From positions 116,272,723 to 116,336,722 of the forward strand of contig CP136063.1 in NCBI GenBank assembly GCA_032622095.1: a DNA stretch of 64,000 nt. Direction: 5' to 3'. The stretch is from Siphonodentalium dalli (taxonomy: Eukaryota > Mollusca > Scaphopoda > Gadilida > Siphonodentaliidae). Positions 55,861 through 64,000 of the stretch are shown one piece after another. A program made the position numbers and the translations under genes. The notes under the pieces are model-generated. The model searched no databases. It saw only the letters and a program-made list of their open reading frames with translations, and was not told the origin of the DNA. Position 1 is the first letter of the stretch, and each line of letters opens with the position of its first letter.

Positions 55861-57737
55861 GACTTACCATTTGTTGAGCATTAGCACGTAACTGATGTTG
55901 CCGTGCTTCCACAGACACTGGGACGGACTGAGAGCGCACGGGATATGAAAGTGGCTGAGCGAATCCCCGGTTTGGTGTCACTGAAGGTGTGGAGAGACGC
56001 ACCTTCTTTGTCGTCGAGTATGAACGATCAGTGCTAGGACGTTTTCGGTTCAAGTTGGCTGAAGCCTGAGCGGAATGACGAGAGCCCCGATATTGAGCCT
56101 CGGAGGCCAAGGTGGTACGAATTTCGGCTACATGGTTGTTGAACAGGGATTGCCCACCTAATGGCTGTCGGAGTAACCAATCGGTGTGATGTGGTCTCAA
56201 GACCCTGCTATTCTGCAGGGCAGCTGCCCTCCGCAACAATTCGAGATTATGGTTGATTAGCACGGCCGTGGACATGGCATGTGCAACCGACCTTGACAAT
56301 ACTTTTGCTAAGTCCTTCATATCAGAAATTCGATCGGGATGTGCCCCCAAGAAAATGGCGGATGACGACAAATGAGCCAAAGATAGGATACGAATAATAT
56401 CACGACTTAGATCTTGTAATGTTGTAAGTGGCTGTATCCCCACCTGGATGCTGCCAGGCAGGGTTGCACCAATAGCATCAGCATCTGTATCCAGTCGAGT
56501 GGTATGATCCAAGAATATAGGAGCCCCATCAGAATTGTACGACGACCTTTGAAACCCTTGCGACGATTGTTGAACCGGAAGTGGAAGGTGAAAGCATGTT
56601 TGATTGAACTGCAAATTCTTGCTCTGGGACTCATCTTGTAATAAGGTATTATAATGATTGAATGTATTTTCAACAAGAGGAGATTGCGGAAGTGAGCGTG
56701 GAGCGGCGTTACGCTCTTCAGCACCCAGCATGTTATCGATACTAGAAGATATGCGAGGTTTCATGACAGGTTTGGGAGGTGGACACTTCTCCTTTGGAAG
56801 AAGTTTATAAAGTAGACCAACTGTGTCCATAAAATCACGTTCTGCAGGAACTTCATGATCCCCGGCCGACAATGCGGAACCACTGTCGGCTAGCGAATCG
56901 TGCTCATCGTCGACAAAACCCTCGGACGCCATGGGATGCAGAGAAGGCACATCGGGATCAATGGCAGCAACAGAACAATCAACATCGGGCTGAGATTCGG
57001 TACTAGAGGGAGGCCTACTCTGAGAATGGCTCGAACACGGAACAAATTCACGCGCATAAGGATTTAATTTGCTATTTCCTGCCCAATTTGAACCCGGAAA
57101 TCCTGGTGCACAATTAGATGCCCAGGGAGGAAAAGCAGCGCCCCAAGGCCAAAAGGGCGGAGAAAAATAATTGGGAGGAGCCATTTGCATAGAGGAAGCC
57201 CCCCCCCACCGAAGCCCCCAAATGAAGGGTGTCCTGACTGGGCTGGCATAAATGAAGGTGACATACCACTGGCATCCCATGACGGCGGAGGAGCAGGCCT
57301 GGACGTATCGCTTGGGATGACGTTTCCAGGGGGACAAGACCGACCCTCGCAATGGAGTGGGCCACGGCGCCGTGGGGAAGCGTCAGAAGGCCAGGTGGCA
57401 GGTGCGCTTAGTGCGGCACGGGACATCGAGGCTTCCCCACCCAGAACAGCCTCCAAAGGCGCGGGTGCTTGTGTTCTGGAGGATTGTTTGCCCGAATCTC
57501 CGAGAACGGCACTCTGCCTCCCACAGTCTGCTGATGCATGACCAGGGGGGGGGCCGAACTGGTCCTGCCCGTAAAGACTTGTGCGGATTGCTCTAGAGTA
57601 CTTATCAATGACCAACGGGTCCTAACCCAACTCCGACATGTTGTACACCGGTTAGTCGGCGAGCAGCCGGTGCACAACACACAAGGAGTGTGGTTGTCAA
57701 AATCCAATTTAGTACGCCCACAAGCGAGACACGACAT
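55757..57737 (-). pseudogene. DIRS-A gag-like ORF1, disrupted by two frame changes
   Basis: Starts at ATG 57737: MSCLACGRTKLDFDNHTPC and further Cys pairs (CTGC, CTTC), a putative zinc-binding module. The sensible protein then moves to a second frame near 57610-57640 (IDKYSRAIRTSLYGQDQFGP...) and to a third at the C9 tract near 57196 (SSMQMAPPNYFSPPFWPWG...). The last frame runs 500 codons to 55757, ending in the very basic RSRFPRRPKKDSRAKPRA. Gag packages the RNA. The breaks may be real inactivating indels, a homopolymer sequencing error (second break), or, for the first, an unrecognised intron; the data do not decide. Confidence 0.75.
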
Positions 57738-57816
57738 TGTTTTTGATTAAATTGTTTTTAAATTTTTAAAGAAAGGCAAAGTTCTTCCCTGTACGTCCGT
57801 TGACGACTGCGTAAAG

Positions 57817-58052
57817 GAGAAAAAGACTGATTCTTACCTGTAAATTCCAATTTATAGATAAGATCACGTGGCCAGAGACAAAAGGTACATCCGGTTACCA
57901 AATATTATAACTTCCAGTTCGCAATTTCCGGTACTTCCGGTATAACCGGAAGTTATAATTTCCGTACCGAAGAAATTTCGTACCGTTTGGTAACCTAGAG
58001 GCAAGGTTCTCCCTATAAGTTTATTCATACTCGCAAAGCGAATAACCACATA
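57817..58052. repeat. DIRS-A right (5') inverted terminal repeat
   Basis: 236 bp, complement of 51040-51081 plus 52415-52608 with only a few differences (for example ttccagttcgc against gcgaaccggaa). It should carry the promoter for the minus-strand transcript. Near the inner edge, in sense direction, stands tttacaggtaagaatc, a consensus 5' splice site. Confidence 0.9.
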
Positions 58053-58083
58053 GTTCAGTGTGGAACGTGTCTTTGTAGGAAAT
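58053..58083. repeat. DIRS-A 5' terminal extension
   Basis: 31 bases (gttcagtgtggaacgtgtct...) beyond the inverted repeat, present at this end only and repeated exactly, as the complement, at 52724-52754. Confidence 0.85.
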
Positions 58084-58195
58084 ACGGGTGTAAGTGGGGT
58101 CGGCACAGCAATAAAATTTTAACCCTCCTGATTGACACAAGGCCGGAGACGTAATCCATATAGTTCAGTTCAGGGCTTTCCTTGACCGGAAAAAC
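58084..58195. mobile_element. DIRS-B fragment, right of the DIRS-A insertion
   Basis: acgggtgtaagtggggtcgg ... ggccggagacgtaatccata then tagttcagttcagggctttc: ~100 bp nearly identical to the complement of 45605-45705. It continues the left fragment at 50984-51039 without loss or duplication. Confidence 0.85.
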
Positions 58196-58199
58196 TCCA

Positions 58200-59077
58200 G
58201 TAAATTGGCCATATCATGATGTGAAAAATCAAAGAAATGACATTGGATTACATTAGTTACTTTTATTTGAACACAGAGTTCACGAGACATACGCAGATAT
58301 TTTTAAATTGAAAGTGCGCGCATCAATTCGGAATAGGGCGCGAGGCATTTACCGCGAATTACTTATCGGCACTGTCTTGTCATTTTATATTGAATATGAT
58401 TGCTCAAAATTTAACAAAGAGAATCTTAAGATACAATGTAGGCACGGGAAAAAAAATTTATTTATTAATTGCACAAGATCTGTGCTGTGTGAATGTATTG
58501 ACTACAATGTCAAGGTCAAAAACCGGTGAAACAAAAATAAAACACACGTGCGATGTAATCGATGGTACAATGTGGACTAGTGTGGACAGTTGTAACTGAA
58601 TTTACACGTAACTATCCAATAATTAATATGTCACTTGATAATTTATTTTATGTTTCATTTCACCACGTAGCCATTGATTAAAATATTAATAAATCACCCA
58701 ATTTCGTGATGTGGTTTTCCGACAGAGAAATTGAAACTGAAAGTCACATTGATCTGTTGATAAAACAAAACTTACCTTTTGTTTGTTTATTACATTTATT
58801 GTTATAAAATATAAATATAAAACCTAATAAATATTCACCATACTATCATGCTTGGGGAGGGGGATTCACAACTCTGAAAAAAAATTACTCCCAGTCACAT
58901 CCATGCAGATGAACATAATTTCATAAAACAAGAGCCACCATACAATTTAGTAATAATACGTTTTTTTCCCAATAACTGACGTCACCAGAAAGTTCTGTTG
59001 GCTGGGGTGGCGACGTTCTCTCTTGTCAGCATTGGCTGGAGGTAATGACGTTAGTCATATTACTGTTGGGTAAAGGG
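58200..59077. other. GNB5 intron, no supported features
   Basis: AT-rich. Two overlapping plus frames (58308-58599) have no recognised domain or splice support. Confidence 0.45.
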
Positions 59078-59330
59078 TTAACCCACTTGTAGTTACTTTT
59101 CTAAAACTCATTGACATATAGTTTTCGTAGGAAAAGGCCATTTGTTGAACTTAATAACTGAGCATTTCCCATCAATGAATATGAATCATTCTGTACTTGT
59201 ATTAAATTTCTATTCATCTACATGTCATTGGCTTATATTTCCTGAACATCCCTCCAGATGAATAATAGACCATTCCAATGTATACATTTATAACTGGATG
59301 GGAGATTCAATTTAGTAAAGAATGGGTTAA
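59078..59330. mobile_element. Foldback element, AACCCTTTCTTTACT family, diverged
   Basis: Ends ttaacccacttgtag and agtaaagaatgggttaa; the body has ctcattgacatatagttttc, catttcccatcaatgaata and aatagaccattccaatgtat as in the other copies. A further broken copy follows at about 59350-59700. Confidence 0.6.
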
Positions 59331-59542
59331 TTCTGCATATAAACAGTCAATCAAATACAGTTATTGAACTTATTATCTGAACATTTCCCACCAATGAATA
59401 ATAAACCTTCTGCGCTCCAATATTATAAAGTTATTATACAATGTTGTGTAGAGTATGTGTTTTCATTGTAGAATAACAGTTTTATTATCCATCTGCATGT
59501 TTATCGAAATGATGTCACAGAGTCCCGATAACTTTTATAAAA

Positions 59543-59597
59543 GTCATATCGGACTCGATTCGAGTCCAATATGATTTTCGGGAGTCCAATATGACTT
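59543..59597. repeat. Imperfect palindrome inside a broken foldback copy
   Basis: agtcatatcggactcgattc pairs with gagtccaatatgact, with a second gagtccaatatgattttcgg between. Confidence 0.55.
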
Positions 59598-59936
59598 TTT
59601 CCCGATCAGAAATAGTGTTAGTTAATGGATGGATAATAAATACTTTTATAACTGGTTGGGAGAATCCATTTATTAAAGAAGAGGTTAAAAGCCTTTGAAA
59701 AACTTATTTGACTGCCACATTGTCTAACACGTTCTCATCAGCAAAAAAATATTAATTGAACTTGAAGAACGCAATTCTCTAAAAATCCTGGTGTTGTTGA
59801 CAGTAAAATGCTTCCATGACAGAGTTGTAAAGGTTTTAACAAAATTAATCATTTATGTACAATGATTAAACTATTACATCAAAACACACGAATAAATAAA
59901 AGTTTACGTGTTGCCAGAAATCAGAACATGTGGGCT

Positions 59937-60032
59937 TAATAGCCCTTTCTTTACTAAATATTCATTGACAAGTAGTTCCCATAGGAATTGTTCAGATAAT
60001 AATCCATTCACTAAAGAGAGAGTTAATAGCCT
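59937..60032. mobile_element. Foldback element, AACCCTTTCTTTACT family, internally deleted
   Basis: Both ends are present (tagccctttctttactaaat and cactaaagagagagttaat) but only ~95 bp in total; the middle is missing. Confidence 0.6.
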
Positions 60033-60317
60033 GTCGCACATTATTCAGTCATGGATTACGTATCTAAGAAACATAAAAGTTTTTATTACACTCCTATGTG
60101 CGATTTCCATTGAAAACGCCGTTAATTAAAAATGGTAATGTCACTAGTGAATTATGTCATTTATTGTGACGTCATTGACGTTACGTCGCTTACTGATCTA
60201 GACTGAATTTTCGATGGTTGATATTTCTACACATCAAGACTTTCATGCATTAATTTTGGGTGTTTTAATCCTATTTGGTGAACAGAAGTGTAATAAATAA
60301 AATAATCAATTAGTTCC

Positions 60318-60439
60318 GAGAAGTACGTTAAATAATTCACTCGAGGTGAGAGACGTTTAGGTAAGAAACTTGTGCGCTAACACACACTCGTTTCATACCG
60401 ACATCTCTCGCCTCTCGTGAATTATTTAACGTAATTCTC
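60318..60439. repeat. Inverted repeat, ~40-bp arms
   Basis: gagaagtacgttaaataatt then cactcgaggtgagaga pairs with its complement at 60402-60439 (tctctcgcctctcgtgaatt then atttaacgtaattctc). Possibly a small foldback element. Confidence 0.6.
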
Positions 60440-60517
60440 GAAAACAACTGCTTACTCTCTATTTATTTTCAGTCCAATACCCTAAACTTTGGCATATCAC
60501 TATGATAAAGAACTCAC

Positions 60518-60658
60518 CGTGGCATCATCAGAGCCTGTTGCAAATGCATCACCACTGGGATAGAATCTAACACTGTTAATATCAGAATCATGTCCCTCAA
60601 ACACCTGCACACACTCTCCCGTTCTCATGTCCCAAACCATGGCCGATTTATCACACCC
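60518..60658 (-). CDS. GNB5: G protein subunit beta-5 exon (WD repeats 5-6)
   Basis: Minus strand: acceptor tttttag above 60658, donor gtgagtt below 60518, 141 bp, phase 0 at both ends. It encodes [20 protein letters not shown], then [18 protein letters not shown] and FATGSDDAT, matching the Gbeta5 segment with CDKxAMVWDMR and [16 protein letters not shown] (family knowledge). It contains the structural WD, GH and aspartate positions of a propeller blade. It joins in phase to 61547-61690 upstream (…TFVSG|GCDK) and to 43044-43140 downstream (DDAT|CRLF). Confidence 0.97.
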
Positions 60659-61546
60659 CTAAAAATAAAACATATATAATATATAAAAAGTGCAATGCTA
60701 AGTGTAGCATATGCCCACGATGCTCAGTTTAGAGAGTGGACAATATTATATATTTGTATGGATGGAAAATGTTGTTATTTTCTAAATCCAGAAGGTACAC
60801 CACTCTTAGTCAATCAATGGATAAAACCAGTGAATCATTTCGCTCATATCAACCTATCACTACTCCAAAGATATTCAATTATATCTGTTGGTACTTGAGT
60901 AACAATGCTAGATATGAAGCAAAGCCATATTAGTTATAAACAAAACATGTTGCAAACAAATAATCAGTAATAAATATCATTGCCTGATACAAATTCGAAG
61001 ATAATCACATTCAATTAGAAAATACAGACAAATTGTCGTGTGCCGGTATGTGTGATAAAATTGTGAACATGTCATTGACCGCCGATCTCGCAATTTAAAT
61101 ATATCCAATCACAAAGCCGTGTTTGTAATTGTCACCAGCTTTTTATAAACTGGATTTCCCCCTTGCAATGAGCTGTTATGTCACTAACCAATGAAATAAC
61201 GCCCAGTCTGAGATATGGCCAATGGAATGAAGGGAGGAGTCCCATTAATACAGAAATCAGATCTGAATCCAAATTCTAGAGACGTAAATCTCATCAGATT
61301 ATCGTCAACTTTTTAAAGAATCTGAATAAATTATTTATACAATCCAGCTTGCATTCCAAAATTGAAGGTCTTGGATGTTCCACTCATAATATTCATTAAC
61401 AGCATAATGGATGCGATCAATAGAACAATTCAAGTTAGACATCCAGAGATACAAATGTAGCTAGAACATTGCAACCATTTTGAGCAACTTGTTTTTTTGT
61501 TCAGCTCAAATTGGAATGCCTGATGAACATAATTTTGACCACTTAC

Positions 61547-61690
61547 ACCAGATACAAATGTGTTTCCCGTTTCACAAGGTGATAGGTCTAAACTCATAAC
61601 ATCTGCTGAATGTCCATGAAAGCTCTGTATCATCGTCCCGCTCTCAACATCCCACAATGCGCATGTGCTATCACCGCTACCAGTCAGGAT
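61547..61690 (-). CDS. GNB5: G protein subunit beta-5 exon (WD repeat 4-5)
   Basis: Minus strand: acceptor tttactcctag above 61690, donor gtaagtgg below 61547, 144 bp, phase 0 at both ends. It encodes [20 protein letters not shown], then [18 protein letters not shown] and [10 protein letters not shown]. The CALWDVESG and ETGNTFVSG motifs are diagnostic for Gbeta5 rather than Gbeta1-4 (family knowledge). The preceding exons, including the N-terminal helix that Gbeta5 uses against the RGS GGL domain, are not in this window. Confidence 0.97.
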
Positions 61691-61699
61691 CTAGGAGTA

Positions 61700-62400
61700 A
61701 AGAGAAGATGGTGTAAAAGGAGTTATAATGACATTCTTCATTTTGAATGTGCCTCACAGAATTGAGATAAAGGCCCTTTATTCTTACATTATCATGAAGA
61801 AACAAACAGAGAACGTTCTTTATTATTACATAATCTCAAATAATATTGCATATCTTAAAGGTATTCAATCCGGTCAGACGGTCCCCATATCATCAAGTTA
61901 CAACAACAATAACAGTTCTTCAAAATACACTTTAGTTATCAGAATCGATTAATTACAACAAAATAATGCTAACCACTGTCAACTATGGTATAAAATTTCC
62001 CAAAATGTGTTATATATCATCACGTTCAACGAAATATGGCTGTATTATCACTCGATTATCACGAAATTTGGCCGTATTACCACCTGATTTTAGACATATA
62101 TATGTATCTCGAGAAATAACAAATTTCATAAATCAATATCTGATCACCCTAAGCTACGATGGATGGGTTCCTCGACTCGAATCAAAGAAATAGTAATTTT
62201 GGAGCGTTAATTCGGATTGTGCATCTTTAAACTTGTATATCTATAACCCAGTCTGAGAAATTTCTCAACTGAACATCCCTACACATGAATGATTGACATC
62301 ATATCAATAATGTTTTTTCTCTTCCTGTCATCGGCTTATATTATTTGAACAACCCAGCAAATGAATAACAGACTATACCAATGCAGGGAGCTTGAGGAAG
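61700..62400. other. GNB5 intron with a decayed foldback copy
   Basis: 62240-62390 contains diverged AACCCTTTCTTTACT-family body (gaacatccctacacatgaat, agactataccaatgca). The short plus frames at 61728-62193 have no support. Confidence 0.45.
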
Positions 62401-62408
62401 ACATGGGA

Positions 62409-62626
62409 TACAGTAATGCCCTAATTAATCGACTCCATAACCACAGCACAATTATGGGTAATTTTTCAGGATTTAGTCGGAAATATGGCTTGTTGCCATT
62501 CATAGGAAAGCTCTCTGGGAGAGATTTCCGATGAATGTCAACAAGCCATATTTCCGACTAAATCCTGAAAAATTACCCATAATTCTGCTGGTGGTTATGG
62601 AGTCGATTAATTAGGGCATTACTGTA
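62409..62626. mobile_element. Palindromic foldback element, copy 9 (full-length)
   Basis: TA-CAGTAATGCCCTAATTAATC end and its complement, loop ctctctgggagag. Flanked by TA on both sides. Confidence 0.85.
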
Positions 62627-62660
62627 TATCTTCTTAAAATGTGCCACTTTTTATTCTATT

Positions 62661-62735
62661 AACCCTTCCATGACTGGGGCTTCATGAAATTTTGTGAAAA
62701 CCATGTGTCAATGCATTTTCTTATATATGCATTAA
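62661..62735. mobile_element. AACCCTTYCATGAC foldback element, left end only
   Basis: taacccttccatgactgggg ... gtcaatgcattttctta; stops before the centre. Confidence 0.65.
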
Positions 62736-62739
62736 GTTA

Positions 62740-64000
62740 TAAATCCACTTAACCAAGTGCAATTTAGCTCTATGTCACTAACACCTCTATTTTCGCCAAG
62801 ATAAACAAACTGTTGCTTATTATCATGAGGTGATAACTATGAAATATCTATTATTGGATTAAAACCTTTACAAAGTGAAGCCAGGTTGTTGTTATTGTTA
62901 ATCCTTAACCAGACGGGCGGAGATTTATAAAACATTACATAACTGTTCCAATTATGGGACAACGCATTAACATATTTATCTTACAGATGGAACAATCACC
63001 CCAAAATAACAATTGTACAGATTAAAGCTGTTTGATGAAGTGTTTTAAAGTCAATATTAAACGAGGAGGCTGGTTAAAATTTAAAGCTTGACTTCAATTT
63101 ATGTTTTCATGGTACGATGTTTCCAAAGTACAAATCCCATGTGTTCAAGCCTGGCGAAACTGTTTTGTCGCCTAATTTTGTCGATCTATTTAGTGCTATT
63201 GAATTAGATTTCCATCTCCAAAGAAAATAATTTTTGGCCATTTAAAAAAAAAAATTGGACATTGGCCAATTTGGCCACGGACAGTGTGAACCCTAGCTAA
63301 AGTGAGTACCAAAAGACAATTACAGAAAGATAGTGTTCAGAAAAATGGGAAAATGCAAAATTGGGAATAGATTCCTGGCCATGTGCTCAAAGCCCGACAC
63401 AGAATGATAGAATAGATATGGAAAACATGTCTTAAAGAAATTAGTCTGTCAAAAAAATATTTTTTTTATCGTCATAAGGCCATAATAAATATATTCCTAG
63501 ATGATCATCGGAAGTTTTTTTTAAATTGGGGCGGGGGGGAGGTATTTATTATTTATTATTTATTTCCAGCTCGGCATAGACGAACCAAGTAAAGTTGATT
63601 CAATTCATTGCTATGTTGTATACATGTGCAATATTAATAAAATGTGAGTTAAATGAAGTGAAAGATGGAAATAAATAATACCTGACAATAAATGTCATGT
63701 CCACACCACACTGAAAATGGTACCGGTACCACAGGCCACACCTTGACTGAGGTACCACACCTCAGCGCTGATTCAAATTGCCCCCAACTTTGAAGTTCCT
63801 TATGCACACTGGTATTGCATGCTTGTAAGTTTTATACACCCATACAAACCAGTAAATAATTCCATGTGCTGTTTTTAAATAGTGCCCATCACAGAAGGGA
63901 GTTTGATATGGTAGACATGCAGTCATATTTATACTGTCTGTATCCATACTAGTAACTACGCATGAACACTATGAATCCTTGATTGACTGGGGAGAGGAAC
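62740..64000. other. Right edge, mostly unassigned; possible WD-like open stretch at 63680-63835
   Basis: On the minus strand, ~50 codons are open from about 63833 to a donor-like gtatta below 63682, including the string TSVKVWPVVPVPFSVWCGHD. VKVW and GHD at about the right spacing recall a WD40 blade, but the phrase does not match the Gbeta5 residues expected just before ILTGSGD, and the acceptor is poor. Not called as an exon. No other gene seen. Confidence 0.25.

Larger units (their letters stand above)
51040..58083 (-). mobile_element. DIRS-type tyrosine-recombinase retrotransposon (DIRS-A), nearly complete, split by a hAT-like element
   Basis: Layout in element orientation (minus strand): 31-bp 5' extension (58083-58053), 236-bp inverted terminal repeat (58052-57817), gag (57737-55757, frameshifted), RT/RNase H (55860-53758), tyrosine recombinase (to 52802), internal complementary region (52754-52666) and the 3' inverted repeat (52608-52407 plus 51081-51040). 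Without the 1.3-kb insertion it is about 5.7 kb, a normal DIRS size. Both ends abut halves of the same DIRS-B sequence that is uninterrupted at 45700-45712, and there is no target duplication. That agrees with recombinase-mediated integration of DIRS circles (established for the family). Same strand as GNB5, inside its 17-kb intron. Confidence 0.93.

Noticed and set aside
53864-57596. Plus-strand frames (60-159 codons) across the DIRS element
   Set aside because: Antisense shadows of the RT, recombinase and gag genes.

Overview
This is a eukaryotic, AT-rich, intron- and transposon-dominated window. Single-copy coding sequence is a small fraction of it, and splice-site-bounded exons lie kilobases apart. 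The exons of a G-protein beta-5 (GNB5) orthologue, DIRS-type tyrosine-recombinase retrotransposons, hAT relics and many small dispersed foldback elements point to an animal, most likely a marine invertebrate such as a mollusc. That taxonomic placement is inference.

Genes. On the minus strand, four consecutive exons of a GNB5-like WD40 protein are seen (61547-61690, 60518-60658, 43044-43140, 38171-38337), with matching phases and GT/AG borders. The 5' part lies beyond the right edge, and the tiny terminal exon was not found. On the plus strand, two phase-compatible exons (333-625, 13636-13735) and a weaker third (29093-29170) look like a tyrosine-motif-rich cytoplasmic tail of an unrecognised receptor. 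The two genes converge.

Layout. 0-6.5 kb: one plus-strand exon in AT-rich DNA with small dispersed elements. 6.5-13.5 kb: a 7-kb tandem array of a 30-bp monomer inside the plus-strand gene's intron, with internal 1,530-bp and 395-bp higher-order duplications. 13.6-38 kb: one clear exon and a crowd of foldback elements (at least three TIR families), short tandem arrays, a cluster of CTTAAG palindromes and several kilobase-scale TIR elements. 38-43 kb: GNB5 exons around a 2.85-kb array with a ~646-bp higher-order period. 43.2-44.5 kb: an internally deleted hAT element with an 8-bp target duplication. 45.5-48.1 kb: degraded DIRS material (family B). 51.0-58.1 kb: a nearly complete DIRS element (family A) with open RT/RNase H and tyrosine-recombinase frames, a frameshifted gag, 236-bp inverted terminal repeats and a 31-bp internal complementary region. 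It sits precisely inside an older family-B fragment, and its left terminal repeat is itself split by a 1.3-kb hAT-like element. 58-64 kb: two GNB5 exons and more foldback elements.

The most rewarding region is the three-layer nest at 51-58 kb. An unfilled paralogous site at 45.7 kb and an 8-bp duplication allow both insertion points to be read to the base.
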